The notes under the pieces were generated by a model that saw only the letters and a list, made by a program, of their open reading frames with translations, did no database searches and was not told the DNA's origin. Both the position numbers and the translations under genes were made by a program. This document shows, piece after piece, positions 1 to 9,657 of a stretch of 64,000 nt of DNA. Numbering within the stretch: the first letter of the stretch is position 1; every line of letters starts with the position of its first letter. This DNA is from Solirubrobacter taibaiensis. Lineage in GTDB: Bacteria; Actinomycetota; Thermoleophilia; Solirubrobacterales; Solirubrobacteraceae. The stretch lies in assembly GCA_027587225.1 (NCBI GenBank), contig JAPDDQ010000018.1, positions 1 to 64,000 on the forward strand, read 5' to 3'.

Positions 1-67
1 GTGCACACGTCCATCCCAGCGATAGATGCTGGTTACTGGATGCACGACGTGAGCGGACGACGCCGTC

Positions 68-514
68 GTGGCGGCCCGCGCGGCGCACGAAGCGGCCGTC
101 GGCCTGCCGCTGCTGGCCGCGCGGGCGCAGCTCGCCGAAGGGCAGGCCCTCGCGGCCGCCGGCGAGCGCATGGCCGCCATCGACGCGCTGACCGCGGCCG
201 AGTCCGTGCTCGATGGATTCGGCGCCGTGCGCCGGCGCGATGAGGCCGTGCGCGAGTTGCGGCGGCTCGGGCACCGGGTCGTGCGCGCGGCGCGCACCGC
301 GGACGGCGATCCGCTGACCGCGCGGGAGCGCGAGATCGCCGAGCTCGTCGCCGCGGGCCGCACCAACCGCGAGACCGCCGAGCAGCTCGTCCTCAGCACG
401 CGCACGATCGAAGCGCATCTGCGCAACGTCTACGCCAAGCTCGGCGTGCGTTCGCGGATCGAGCTCGTGCGCGCGCTGCAGGCTGCGGAGCCTACGCGGC
501 AACCGCCGCGATGA
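68..514 (+). pseudogene. C-terminal remnant of a LuxR (LAL-type) transcriptional regulator
   Basis: The 148 codons encode only the end of a LAL regulator: an Ala/Leu-rich helical tail typical of the TPR-like part, then a LuxR-type HTH (LTAREREIAELV, then TIEAHLRNVYAKLGVRSR) at about nt 313-475. The ATPase domain expected upstream is absent, because in-frame stops lie at 23-25 and 50-52. The first ~50 nt look compositionally unlike the coding DNA that follows, which suggests a break or deletion point. The stop overlaps the convergent methyltransferase by 23 nt. A free-standing small LuxR protein starting at GTG 68 is possible, but the tail looks cut from a longer gene. Compare the intact 895-residue LAL at 6946. 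Confidence 0.6.
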
Positions 515-1586
515 AGGCCGGCCCGGCGGTCGGCGCCGTCGTGCTCGCGAGACGCAGGCCCGCCTGATCGAACAGCTCCGTGAATTCCGCGCGGGTGCGC
601 TCTCGGCCGCCCGCGTAGGCCAGCATGATCAGGTCGAGGAGGGCCGCGGACAGCATCGGAGCGGCGGCGGTCATGCGCTCCGGGAGGATCAGCTCGACGA
701 CGATGAGCCGCGCGGCGTCGTCCATCGCGGCGCGGCAGGTGCGGAGGATCGCGACGCAGCGCTCGTCGTCCCAGTCGTGCAGGACGCTCTTCAGGACGTA
801 CACCTCGCCACCGGCCGGAATCGACGCGAAGAAGTCGCCCTCGACGAGTGCGCACCGATCAGCCACGCCCTGCTCGGCGAGATAGGGCTGCGCGAGCGCC
901 AGCATGCCTGGCCGTTCGAGCAGCACGCCCGCGAGATCCGGCCGGTGCCGGAGGACTTCGGCGACCAGGGTTCCCGTCCCCCCGCCGACGTCGACGAGGG
1001 TGTTCGCGCCGCGCAGCAGATCGGACGCGGCGAGCTCGCGAGCCACCGGCAGGGTCCGCGCCCGCATGCGGGCCGCAGCACTCGCCTCGGTCTCCGGGTG
1101 CGTGGCGTAGTACTCGAACAGCGGGGCGCCATAGACGTGGTCGAACGCGGTCTCGCCGGTGCGGACGGTGTGCAGCAGCTCGCCGAACGACTGATACATC
1201 TCCTCGCCGAAGTTGACCACCACGTCGCGCATGCCACCCGGCGCGCGGGCGCGCAGCGCTGCCGCTGCGTCGTTGGACTCGAAGCGGCCGTCCTCGAGCT
1301 CGCAGAACACGCCGGCGGCGACGAGCGCGCGCAGGACGCGCCGAAGCTCTGGCGCACGCGCGTCGACCGTTTCGGCGATGGCCTCGGCCGTCAGCGGCCC
1401 CGCGTCGAGTGCGTCGGCCACGCCCAGCTTCGCGACGGCGTAGAGCGCTTGGGAGAGCTGGTAGCCCCGGGCGATCTCCAGCACTTTCAGCTCGGCGGGC
1501 GGCACGGTGACGCCATCGTACGCCCGGGCGGATGGCACGGCGAACATTCTCAAGCTCGGTTGAGCATTGGAGTAGGCTCGCGCCAT
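492..1586 (-). CDS. SAM-dependent O-methyltransferase (plant-type OMT family)
   Basis: A 364-residue protein with the two-part layout of the acetylserotonin/caffeate O-methyltransferase family. An N-terminal winged-helix dimerisation domain (about 25-110, with LEIARGYQLSQALYAVAKLGVADAL) precedes a Rossmann methyltransferase domain. Motif I is DVGGGTGTL; the catalytic region reads LKSVLHDWDDERC, with the conserved His and Asp-Asp. It should methylate a hydroxyl group of a small, probably aromatic or polyketide-like, substrate in the cytoplasm; the substrate cannot be read from the sequence. ATG at 1586 is used; ATG at 1547 would lose 13 residues and leave more room for a promoter divergent from the gene at 1603. 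It stands alone, convergent with the LuxR remnant. Confidence 0.9.
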   Translation of the reverse strand: MARAYSNAQPSLRMFAVPSARAYDGVTVPPAELKVLEIARGYQLSQALYAVAKLGVADALDAGPLTAEAIAETVDARAPELRRVLRALVAAGVFCELEDGRFESNDAAAALRARAPGGMRDVVVNFGEEMYQSFGELLHTVRTGETAFDHVYGAPLFEYYATHPETEASAAARMRARTLPVARELAASDLLRGANTLVDVGGGTGTLVAEVLRHRPDLAGVLLERPGMLALAQPYLAEQGVADRCALVEGDFFASIPAGGEVYVLKSVLHDWDDERCVAILRTCRAAMDDAARLIVVELILPERMTAAAPMLSAALLDLIMLAYAGGRERTRAEFTELFDQAGLRLASTTAPTAGPAFIAAVAA

Positions 1587-1602
1587 CGACGTTCCCGGAC
1601 GC

Positions 1603-3348
1603 GTGCTCCGCTGGACGCTGGCGGTGCTCCTCGGGGCGGTGCTGGGCGGAGCTTCCGCGGCTGACGCGGCGGTGAACTTTCAGCGGACGGACATCCCGCT
1701 GTCCGGCTCACCCGGGTCCGTCGCCATGGGCGACCTCGACGGACGCAACGGCAAGGACATCGCGGTCGCGTTGCCGGCGGCCGGAGGCGTCGGCGTGTTA
1801 CTCAACAACGGCGACGGCACGTTCGGTGCGCCACAGCCCTACCTCGCGGGGCCGCAGTGCGTCGGGCAGGCGGTCGAGGTCGAGCTCGGCGACGTGACCG
1901 GGCCGGCAGGCCCGTTCGTGCCCGACGGCAAGCTCGACGCCTACGTCACCTGCTCGCCGTACGTCGTCCGGCTCGCGGGCGACGGCACGGGCGCGCTGGG
2001 CGGCGCGACGGCGTTCCAGCTCTACCTGCCGCCGTACCTGGGCTCGGCCACGATCGACTTCCTCGCCCTCATGCGGCGTCCAGACGGCAATCCCGCTCCG
2101 CTGCTCGCGCTACAGCACTCGGTCGGCAGCTTCGGGCGCCAGCTGTGCATCAGCTACGAGCTGGATTCCGAGGCGCTCATCTGCAGCCCGACGTCGGTCG
2201 AGGGCCCGCTGGTCGTCGGCGACCTCAACGGCGCGTTCGGAGGCGTGCCGCCGGACGAGCTCTTCACCGCCGTGGCGGGCGGACTCGGCGTCTTCGGGTT
2301 CGCGCCGCAGATCCCGACGTACTTCACGAACAGCGTGCGCACCGTGCCGGGCGGGCTCGAGTCGGCGGCCGTGGGCGACCTGGACCGTGACGGGCGGCTC
2401 GACGTCCTCGTCGGCCAGCTCATCAACAGCGTGAACGCCAGGGTGAACTCGATCCACGCGTTCCGCATGGGTGCGACCGAGCTCGCGCAGGTCGCGGCCC
2501 CGTTGCCGTCGATCCCCGGACTCGACGCCGTGGCGATCACCGACGTCGACGGGGACGGGTGCACCGACGTCGTCGGCGCCGGCGGCTATGGGCGCGGCAT
2601 GATCCATCTCGGTATCGGCACCGGCGGCTTCGACGGCGGCCAGGACCTCCCGCAGCTGGGCTATCAGAACCCCGCCACGGCGACGCGCGTGTCGATGGCC
2701 GTCGGCGACCTCACCGGCGACGGGCTCCCGGAGATCGTGATCGCCGACGTGCAGGCCCGGTCGGTGATGGTGTACGCCAACCGCTCCACCGCGCCCGGTG
2801 GTGCGTGCTCCGTCGCGCCGATCCTGCCGCCGCCGGTGGACGCCGTACCCGTGGTCACGAACACCGGCGCCGGGGTCGTGCCGCCCAGCCCGACACCCAC
2901 ACCCCCACCGGTGGTCCCGCGGACCTGCCAGCAGCCCGGGACCGCGAGCTTCATCGTGGGCACGCCCGGCGACGACGTGCTCGTCGGTTCCAACAGCCGC
3001 GACGTGCTCAGCGGACGCGGCGGAGACGACTGCCTGTTCGGGCTCGGCGGCGCGGACATCCTCAAAGGCGGCACCGGCGCCGACAAGCTCAAAGGTTCGA
3101 GCGGCGACGATCGGCTCAACGGGGATGCCGGCGACGACGACCTCCGCGGCGACAACGGCAACGACACGATCACCCCCGGCGCCGGCCACGACAAGGTCAC
3201 CGCCGGCGGTGGCAACGACACCATCTCCGCCCGCGACTCGGCCCGCGACACGATCGACTGCGGCGGCGGCACCGACAAGGTCACCGCGGACCGCACCGAC
3301 ACCGTCAGATACTGCGAGTACGTGAAGCGGGCCAAGCGACGCGGCTGA
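1603..3348 (+). CDS. Secreted FG-GAP/VCBS propeller protein with RTX-like Ca-binding repeats
   Basis: 581 residues from GTG. A signal peptide (MLRWTLAVLLGAVLGGASA) is followed by FG-GAP/VCBS-type repeats at about 25-400 (recurring GDLDGR, VGDLDRDGRLD, ITDVDGDGCTD, VGDLTGDGLPE), the pattern of a beta propeller with metal-binding Asp loops. A Pro-rich linker follows at about 405-447. The C-terminal ~110 residues are RTX-like nonapeptide repeats (GTPGDDVLVG, GRGGDDCLFG, GDAGDDDLRGDNGNDTI) ending in a Cys-containing DCGGGTDKV...RYCEYV tail, which I associate with Solirubrobacterales surface proteins. The likely role is an exported Ca-dependent adhesive or matrix protein. Only 16 nt separate it from the divergent methyltransferase start, so one of the two starts may lie further inside. 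Confidence 0.88.
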   Translation: MLRWTLAVLLGAVLGGASAADAAVNFQRTDIPLSGSPGSVAMGDLDGRNGKDIAVALPAAGGVGVLLNNGDGTFGAPQPYLAGPQCVGQAVEVELGDVTGPAGPFVPDGKLDAYVTCSPYVVRLAGDGTGALGGATAFQLYLPPYLGSATIDFLALMRRPDGNPAPLLALQHSVGSFGRQLCISYELDSEALICSPTSVEGPLVVGDLNGAFGGVPPDELFTAVAGGLGVFGFAPQIPTYFTNSVRTVPGGLESAAVGDLDRDGRLDVLVGQLINSVNARVNSIHAFRMGATELAQVAAPLPSIPGLDAVAITDVDGDGCTDVVGAGGYGRGMIHLGIGTGGFDGGQDLPQLGYQNPATATRVSMAVGDLTGDGLPEIVIADVQARSVMVYANRSTAPGGACSVAPILPPPVDAVPVVTNTGAGVVPPSPTPTPPPVVPRTCQQPGTASFIVGTPGDDVLVGSNSRDVLSGRGGDDCLFGLGGADILKGGTGADKLKGSSGDDRLNGDAGDDDLRGDNGNDTITPGAGHDKVTAGGGNDTISARDSARDTIDCGGGTDKVTADRTDTVRYCEYVKRAKRRG

Positions 3349-3366
3349 TTCTCATACCCTTGGGCG

Positions 3367-5280
3367 ATGGCCTTGCGCGCTTCCGACCGCGATCCGTCGG
3401 CTGATCCCGGCGTCGACTTCTACCGCTTCGCCAACGGCGGTTGGCTGGATGCCAACCCCATCCCGGCCGGATACGGCTCGTGGGGATCCTTCGAGGAGGT
3501 CAGCCGGAGCAACGAGCTCGCGCTGCGTGAGCTGCTCGAGCGCGCGGCCGAGACGCCCGGGGATCTGCTCGGCGACGCGTTCGCCGCCGGTCTCGATCTC
3601 GACGCGATCGAAGCGGCCGGCCTGGAGCCGATCGCGCCGCTGCTGCGGGAGATCGAGGGCGCGCAGGACCAGTGGGCGGTGCTGGCGCTGCTGCCGAAGC
3701 TGCATCGCGCGGGGATCTTCGCGCTCTTCGGCTGGGGCGTGACCGTCGATCACGACGACTCGAACCGCTACCTGCTGTGGCTGGTCCAAGCCGGTCTCGG
3801 GCTGGCCGACCGCGAGCGCTACTTCGATCAGAGCGACGCTGCCGTGGAGCTGCGGGCGGCGTACGTCGAGCACGTCGGCGCCCAGCTCGCCCACGTCGGG
3901 TTCGGAGCCGAGCGCGCGGGATCGGTGCTCGAGTTCGAGACGCAGCTCGCCGGGCTGCACCTGAAGGGTGAGGAGCGGCGCGACGTCGAGCGCACGCACA
4001 ACCGCTACACGCGCGGCGAACTGGCGATGCTCGCCCCGGAGCTCTCGCTGGTGAGCCATCTGAGCGCGCTCGGCGCGGGCGCCGCCGCGAGCGTGAACGT
4101 CGAGAACACGCGGCTGTTCGAGGGACTGGAAGAGGTCGTGGCGACGACTGCGCCCGCCACGCTGCGCGCGTACCTCGCGTTCACCGTCGTGCGGACACTC
4201 GCCAATGCGCTGCCCAAGCACATCGACGACGAGGACTTCGCGTTCTACGGCCGCCGCATCAAGGGCCAGCAACAGCAGCACGAGCGCACCAAGCGCGTCA
4301 TCGACGCGATCGGCGAGGACCTGGGGGAGGCGCTCGCGGAGCGCTACGTCGCGGTCAACTTCGCGCCGGAGGCCAAGGAGCCCGCGGCCACGATGGTGGA
4401 GGCGATCGTCGAGGAGATGCGGGCCTCGATCCGCACGCGCGAGTGGATGGGTGCTGAGACCCGGGCCCGCGCCGAGGTCAAGCTCGACGCGATCCGGGTC
4501 AAGATCGGCTATCCCGACCGCTGGCGTGACTGGTCAGGGCTCGAGCTCAGCCGCACCACGTACGCGGCCAACCGGCTCAAGGCGACGCGCTTTGAGCTCG
4601 ATCGCCAGCTCGCGAAGCTGACCGAGCCGGTCGATCGCGGCGAGTGGGAGATGCCGGCCCACATCGTCAACGCCTACTACCACCCGTCGCTGAACGAGAT
4701 CGTCGTCCCGGCGGGGATCCTGCAGCCGCCGCTGTTCGACGCCGAGGCCGACGACGCCGTCAACTTCGGCGGCATCGGCATGGTCATCGCGCACGAGATC
4801 ACGCACGGCTTCGACGACCAGGGCCGGCGCTTCGACGCCGACGGGGCCCTGCGCGAGTGGTGGACGGCGGACGACGCCGAGCGCTTCAACGCGCTCGCCG
4901 AGCAGCTGGTCGCGCAGTTCGCCGCCTACACCGTGCTCGACGGCGTCGCCGTCAACGGCCGCCTGACGCTCGGCGAGAACATCGCCGACCTCGGCGGCAT
5001 GGCGCTCGCGCAGCGGGCCCACGCGCGCGTCGCCGCCGACGCGCCGGAGATCGACGGCCTCACGCCCGCGCAGCGCTTCTTCCTCGCCAACGCCACGCTC
5101 TGGCGCGCGAACATCAGCCCCGACCTGCAACGCACGCTCGCCGGCGTGGACCCGCACAGCCCGCGGTTCCTGCGCGTGCTCGGCCCGATCTCCAACCTGG
5201 AGGCGTTCCGGGACGCGTACGGACTCGCCGACGACGCCCCGATCATGCGGGCGCCCGAGGAGCGGATCGAGATCTGGTGA
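3367..5280 (+). CDS. pepO: M13-family zinc endopeptidase (neprilysin/PepO-like)
   Basis: 637 residues, the usual length of bacterial PepO. The N-terminus carries the family opener FYRFANGGWLDANPIP. The catalytic zinc motif HEITHGFDD lies near residue 477, preceded by the substrate-cleft segment NAYYHPSLNEIVVPAGILQPP; the third ligand motif ENIADLGG lies near 537. All catalytic residues are present, so it should be active on short peptides. No signal peptide is visible (start MALRASDRDPSADPG), so it appears cytoplasmic, as for many bacterial PepO proteins. Its 3' end overlaps the convergent unknown gene by 38 nt. It begins 18 nt after the FG-GAP gene and could be read through from it. Confidence 0.95.
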   Translation: MALRASDRDPSADPGVDFYRFANGGWLDANPIPAGYGSWGSFEEVSRSNELALRELLERAAETPGDLLGDAFAAGLDLDAIEAAGLEPIAPLLREIEGAQDQWAVLALLPKLHRAGIFALFGWGVTVDHDDSNRYLLWLVQAGLGLADRERYFDQSDAAVELRAAYVEHVGAQLAHVGFGAERAGSVLEFETQLAGLHLKGEERRDVERTHNRYTRGELAMLAPELSLVSHLSALGAGAAASVNVENTRLFEGLEEVVATTAPATLRAYLAFTVVRTLANALPKHIDDEDFAFYGRRIKGQQQQHERTKRVIDAIGEDLGEALAERYVAVNFAPEAKEPAATMVEAIVEEMRASIRTREWMGAETRARAEVKLDAIRVKIGYPDRWRDWSGLELSRTTYAANRLKATRFELDRQLAKLTEPVDRGEWEMPAHIVNAYYHPSLNEIVVPAGILQPPLFDAEADDAVNFGGIGMVIAHEITHGFDDQGRRFDADGALREWWTADDAERFNALAEQLVAQFAAYTVLDGVAVNGRLTLGENIADLGGMALAQRAHARVAADAPEIDGLTPAQRFFLANATLWRANISPDLQRTLAGVDPHSPRFLRVLGPISNLEAFRDAYGLADDAPIMRAPEERIEIW

Positions 5281-6184
5281 CGCACGGATTGGACGCGTAA
5301 TCGCGCGCCTCGTCGAAGATGCGGCACAGGCTGATGTCGGCGAGGCGCGTGTCCGCGTCGAAGCGCTGGAAGCGCGGCACGATGCTCGTCTCGATCCAGC
5401 GCCAGCGGTCCTCGTAGCGGGTGATCCGCGGCCACGCCTGCGGGCGCCGGATCCCGCGCGTGAGCGAGTACAGGTAGAACGAGGTGAAGTACGACGCTTC
5501 GTCGCGCATGCCGCGGACTTCGAAGCTCAGGGCCGAGCCGATCGAGAACAGGCGCGCGAACGCGCACGAGAGACGATCGAGGTTGGGTTGCACCAGCACG
5601 CGCTGCTCGTGCTCGAGCAACTCGATGTTGCCGCGCCAGATCAGGCCCATCGCCGTCGCGGCCGACGCCGTCCCGTCCTCCAGCGCCCGGCGGCCCTGAT
5701 CGATCGCCTCAAAGCCGGCCAGCGCGCGCGTGTAGTGCGGATCGCCGGCCAGCAACTCGCGTAGGCATTCGATTCCGCTCTCGGCGGTGCCGTACGCGAG
5801 GTGCGCCCAGAAGATGTCGTCGAAGATGGCGTTGTTGGTCTCGCGGATGGTGTTCACGTCCGCGAGCAGCAGCGCGCGCTGGCGACGTAGGCTGCGCGGG
5901 ATGTCCACGTAGCCGGTGCGATCGGTGTCCAGCCGGAACGGGAACAGCGCGAGCCGGACGTGGTGGGACGCGAACGCGGCCATCCCCGCCCACTTGAAGT
6001 ACGCGGGCAGGAACGTGTAGAGCCACGCGTAGCGCGACGAGATCTCCAGGTTGCGGTGGAAGGCGCAGGGCTGGTCGGACAACAACCCGTCGCCCAGCGC
6101 CTTCCAGCCGGCGATCGTGTCCGGCACGCCGTGTCGGCGCACGAGCTCCCGTGGCTCAGGTACGAGCTGATCCGGCGTGAACAT
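5243..6184 (-). CDS. Conserved-looking hypothetical protein, function unknown
   Basis: 313 residues; I do not recognise the family. It is rich in aromatic residues and Arg, mostly helical in character, with no signal peptide or clear membrane segment. Distinct stretches include EISSRYAWLYTFLPAYFKWAGMA near the N-terminus and FEVRGMRDEASYFTSFYLYS near the C-terminus; the last ~20 residues are Arg/Pro/Ser-rich and overlap pepO in antisense, so the true end is set by a late stop. Its start overlaps the upstream alpha/beta hydrolase by 29 nt, so the two are probably co-transcribed. Codon usage matches the genome, which supports a real gene. Confidence 0.7.
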   Translation of the reverse strand: MFTPDQLVPEPRELVRRHGVPDTIAGWKALGDGLLSDQPCAFHRNLEISSRYAWLYTFLPAYFKWAGMAAFASHHVRLALFPFRLDTDRTGYVDIPRSLRRQRALLLADVNTIRETNNAIFDDIFWAHLAYGTAESGIECLRELLAGDPHYTRALAGFEAIDQGRRALEDGTASAATAMGLIWRGNIELLEHEQRVLVQPNLDRLSCAFARLFSIGSALSFEVRGMRDEASYFTSFYLYSLTRGIRRPQAWPRITRYEDRWRWIETSIVPRFQRFDADTRLADISLCRIFDEARDYASNPCVTRSRSAPRAPA

Positions 6185-6878
6185 GAACCGCCTCGAGGAT
6201 CAGCTCGGCGGTCTCCGCGGGGTACGACACGCCGACGACGTGCGACGCGCCCGCGATCTCGACGGTGCGCCGCGATTCGGCCCGCTCAGCCATGGCGCGA
6301 TGCGCGCCCGCCGGGATGTTGCGGTCCAGTTCGCCGAAGACGAACCAGCTCGGGACCGTCTTCCACAGCGGCGCCTCGCCCGAGCCCTCGCCCAGCGCGG
6401 CCTCGGCGATCGGCCGCTGCGTGATCGCCATCAGCTGAGCCTGCCGTGGCGGGACATCGGCGCAGAACTGGGCGTGGTACTTGTCCTGCTGGATGTAGAA
6501 GTCGACCGCGCCGTCGGGCAGCGGGACGGGCCGGAGCGTCTCCCCGAGCGTCCCGCCGGGCACCGAGCCGGACGCGTCGGCGGCGCTTTCGCCGGCCTCC
6601 AACGCGAACGCGGCGACATAGACGAGGCCGACGATCTCGCCGGCGTCCGCGGGCACGTTGGTGATGACGGCCCCGCCGTAGGAGTGGCCGACGAGCACGA
6701 CCGGTCCGTCGATCGAGCGCACCAGCTCCGTCAGCCCGGCGGCGTCCCCGGCGACCGAGCGCAGCGGGTTGGCGTAGGCGATGACCTGGTGGCCCTCGTC
6801 GACGAGGCGCTCCGCAACGTCATTCCAGCTCGAGGACTCGGCGAACGCGCCGTGGACGAGGACGATCGTGGGGGTCAT
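6156..6878 (-). CDS. Alpha/beta hydrolase
   Basis: 240 residues from ATG at 6878, chosen because MTPTIVLVHGAFAESSSW is the canonical start of this fold; an in-frame extension to 6914 is Arg-rich and unlike the family. The oxyanion motif HGAFA, the nucleophile elbow GHSYGG (Ser near residue 78), a late acid (GELDRNIP) and the catalytic His (GASHVVGVSYP) are all present. This subgroup resembles small soluble esterases and haloalkane-dehalogenase-like or salicylate-esterase-like proteins; the substrate is unknown. It is the first gene of a two-gene unit with the downstream unknown protein. It is divergent from the LAL regulator at 6946, which is a reasonable candidate regulator. Confidence 0.9.
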   Translation of the reverse strand: MTPTIVLVHGAFAESSSWNDVAERLVDEGHQVIAYANPLRSVAGDAAGLTELVRSIDGPVVLVGHSYGGAVITNVPADAGEIVGLVYVAAFALEAGESAADASGSVPGGTLGETLRPVPLPDGAVDFYIQQDKYHAQFCADVPPRQAQLMAITQRPIAEAALGEGSGEAPLWKTVPSWFVFGELDRNIPAGAHRAMAERAESRRTVEIAGASHVVGVSYPAETAELILEAVHVHAGSART

Positions 6879-6945
6879 ACGCGCGAGCCTTTCGCGCGGC
6901 GCGCCGCTTCGCATCTGTGACTCCCTAGCGGTGTAGGTTCGGCTG

Positions 6946-9633
6946 GTGGTCTTCCTGGGCCGTCACAGCGAGCGCGAGGCGCTCGACCGGCTGCTGGATG
7001 CGGTGCGCGCCGGCGAGAGCCGGGCGCTGGTGCTGCGGGGGGAGGCGGGGATCGGCAAGTCGGCGCTGCTGGCGTACGCGGCCGAGCGGGCAATCGGGTG
7101 CGAGGTCGCGCGCACCGCGGGCGTGCACTCGGAGACCGGGTTGGCGTTCGCCGCGCTCCAGCAGCTGTGCGCGCCGCTGCTCGGTCACCTCGACGCCCTG
7201 CCCGACCCGCAGCGCGACGCGCTCGGCATCGCGTTCGGGCTCCGAGCGGGTCCGCCGCCGGATCGGTTCCTCGTCGGTCTCGCGCTGCTCGGGTTGCTGG
7301 CCGAGGCCGGGCGTGCGCAGCCGCTGATCGGTCTGGTGGACGACGCCCAGTGGCTGGACCGTGCGTCGGCGCAGGCGCTGGCGTTCGTCGCGCGGCGGCT
7401 GCGGGCCGAGTCGGTCGGTCTGATCGTCGCCGTGCGTGCGTCGGGCAACGGCTGGTCCGGGCTGCCCGAGCGGGTGGTCCGCGGGCTGGGCGTCAGCGAC
7501 GCTCGCGCGCTGCTCGTGGCGGCGATCCACGGCCCGCTGGACGCGCCGGTGCGCGACCGGATCATCGCCGAGGCGCACGGCAACCCGCTCGCGCTGCTGG
7601 AGCTCCCGCACGCGCTGGCCGGCGGATTCGGGCTGCCCGACGACGTGCCCGCACAGCTCGTGGAGACGTTCCAACACCGGCTCGCGGCGTTGCCTGACGA
7701 CACGCGCACGCTGCTGCTGGTCGCCGCCATCGAGGCCGCGGGCGCGAGCGCGGTGATCTGGTCGGCGGCCGCGCAACTGGGTGTCGGCGCTGACGCCGCA
7801 GATCCCGCTGAGGCGGCCGGCCTGTGCGAGTTCGCGGCGGCGGTGCGGTTCCGGCATCCGCTCGTGCGCTCAGCTGTCTACCGCGCGGCTGAGGTGGAGG
7901 AGCGGCGCGCCGTCCACCGCGCGCTGGCGGACGCCGTCGCCGACCCCGAACGCCGGGCGTGGCACCGCGGCCACGGCGCCGCGGGCGCGGACGAGGACAT
8001 CGCGGCGGAGCTTGAACGGTCGGCCGGGCTGGCCCAGGCCCGCGGCGGGATCGCCGCCGCGGCCGCCTTCCTCGAGCGCGCCGCGGAGCTCACGCCCGCG
8101 CCCGAGAACCGCGCGCGCCGCGTCCTGGCGGCAGCGCAGGCCAAGTACCACGCGGGCGCGCCGGACGAGGCGGCGCGGCTGCTCGCCGCCGCCGGCCCGC
8201 TGGACGAGCTCGCACAGGCGCAGGTGGACGTCCTGCGCGCGCAGATCGCGTTCGCCGAGTCCCGCGGCCGTGACGCTCCGGCGCTCCTGCTGCGCGCCGC
8301 CCGGCGGCTGGAGCCGCTGGATCTGGCGGCGGCGCGCGACACGTACCTGGACGCGCTGGCGGCGGCGACGGTGGCGGGCCGGCTGTCCGGCGAGTGCCCA
8401 CCCGCGGTGGTGGCGCGTGCGGCGCTCGCCGCTCCCGCGTCACCGGAGCCTCCGCGCGCTCCGGACCTGCTGCTCGACGGCATGGCGCTGCTCGCGAGCG
8501 AGGGCTATCCGGCCGCGGCCCCGACGCTGCGGCGTGCGCTCGCGGCGTTCCGCGACCCGGCGCTGCCGGTAAAGGACGCGCTGCGCTGGATGTGGTTCGC
8601 CGCGCACGCGGCGCTTGATCTGTGGGACGACGCGAGCTGGGAGCTGCTCGCCACCCGCCATGTCGCGCTCGCCCGCCAGGCGGGCGCGCTGACCGTGCTG
8701 CCGGCGGCGCTCAACACGCGGGCCGGCGTCCATCTCGGCCTCGGCGAGCTCGATCAGGCCGCGTTGCTGCTCGACGAGGTGCGGGCGATGAGCGAGGCGA
8801 CGGGCAGCCCGGGCGCGGCGTTCATCGAGTTGGCGCTCGCGGCGCTGCGCGGGGACACCGGCGACGTGGAGCGGTTGGCCACGTCCGTCATCCGGGACGC
8901 GACGGCGCGTGGCGAAGGCATCGCGGTCAACGTCGCGCACTGGTCGCGGGCGGTGCTCGGCAACGGGCTCGGTCGCTTCGAAGATGCACTCGCAGCCGCC
9001 CAGCAGGCCACGCACAACCCGGACGAGGTATGGACCTCCGCGTACGGCGCCGTCGAGCTGATCGAAGCGGCCGCGCGGACGGGTGCGGTGGAGACGGCGG
9101 CCGCGCACTTGGAGCGGCTGGCGGTGGCCACGCAGGCCAGCGGGACCCCGTTCGCGCTGGGCATGGAGCTGCGCTGCCGGGCACTGCTCAGCGAGGGTGA
9201 GGTGGCCGATCGGCGGTATCGCGAGGCGATCGAGGCACTGGCGCGCACGCGGGTGCGCGTCGAGCTCGCTCGCGCACACCTGCTGTACGGCGAGTGGCTG
9301 CGGCGCGAGCGCCGGCGGCTGGACGCGCGCGAGCAGCTGCGGGCGGCGCGCGAGCTCTTCGCGGACATGGGCGCCGAGGCGTTCGCCGCGCGCGCCGGGC
9401 ACGAGCTGCGCGCGACCGGTGAGACGGCCCGGCGCCGGCAGCCCGACACCGGGGCGGGGCTGACCGCCCAGGAGGACCGGATCGCGCGGTTGGCCCGCGA
9501 CGGGCTCTCCAACCCCGAGATCGCGGAGCGGCTGTTCGTCAGCCCGCGCACGGTCGAGTACCACCTGCACAAGGTCTTCGCCAAGCTCGGCATCCGCTCG
9601 CGCGGCCAGCTCGAGCGCGCGCTCGAACGCTGA
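6946..9633 (+). CDS. LuxR family LAL-type ATP-binding transcriptional regulator
   Basis: 895 residues from GTG. The N-terminal AAA/STAND ATPase starts at once (FLGRHSEREALDRLL) with Walker A GEAGIGKSALL near residue 30 and a Walker B-like stretch LIGLVDDAQWLD near 130. A long TPR-like helical region (about 330-800) follows. The C-terminal LuxR HTH (LTAQEDRIARLARDGLSNPEI and SPRTVEYHLHKVFAKLGIRS) lies at about 833-890. Proteins of this MalT-like class switch on DNA binding after nucleotide and inducer binding. It is transcribed away from the hydrolase operon with about 67 nt between starts, so that operon is a likely target. Size and domains are complete, unlike the remnant at 68-514. Confidence 0.93.
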   Translation: MVFLGRHSEREALDRLLDAVRAGESRALVLRGEAGIGKSALLAYAAERAIGCEVARTAGVHSETGLAFAALQQLCAPLLGHLDALPDPQRDALGIAFGLRAGPPPDRFLVGLALLGLLAEAGRAQPLIGLVDDAQWLDRASAQALAFVARRLRAESVGLIVAVRASGNGWSGLPERVVRGLGVSDARALLVAAIHGPLDAPVRDRIIAEAHGNPLALLELPHALAGGFGLPDDVPAQLVETFQHRLAALPDDTRTLLLVAAIEAAGASAVIWSAAAQLGVGADAADPAEAAGLCEFAAAVRFRHPLVRSAVYRAAEVEERRAVHRALADAVADPERRAWHRGHGAAGADEDIAAELERSAGLAQARGGIAAAAAFLERAAELTPAPENRARRVLAAAQAKYHAGAPDEAARLLAAAGPLDELAQAQVDVLRAQIAFAESRGRDAPALLLRAARRLEPLDLAAARDTYLDALAAATVAGRLSGECPPAVVARAALAAPASPEPPRAPDLLLDGMALLASEGYPAAAPTLRRALAAFRDPALPVKDALRWMWFAAHAALDLWDDASWELLATRHVALARQAGALTVLPAALNTRAGVHLGLGELDQAALLLDEVRAMSEATGSPGAAFIELALAALRGDTGDVERLATSVIRDATARGEGIAVNVAHWSRAVLGNGLGRFEDALAAAQQATHNPDEVWTSAYGAVELIEAAARTGAVETAAAHLERLAVATQASGTPFALGMELRCRALLSEGEVADRRYREAIEALARTRVRVELARAHLLYGEWLRRERRRLDAREQLRAARELFADMGAEAFAARAGHELRATGETARRRQPDTGAGLTAQEDRIARLARDGLSNPEIAERLFVSPRTVEYHLHKVFAKLGIRSRGQLERALER

Positions 9634-9657
9634 CCGCCCGGCCGGTACGGTTCCAGC

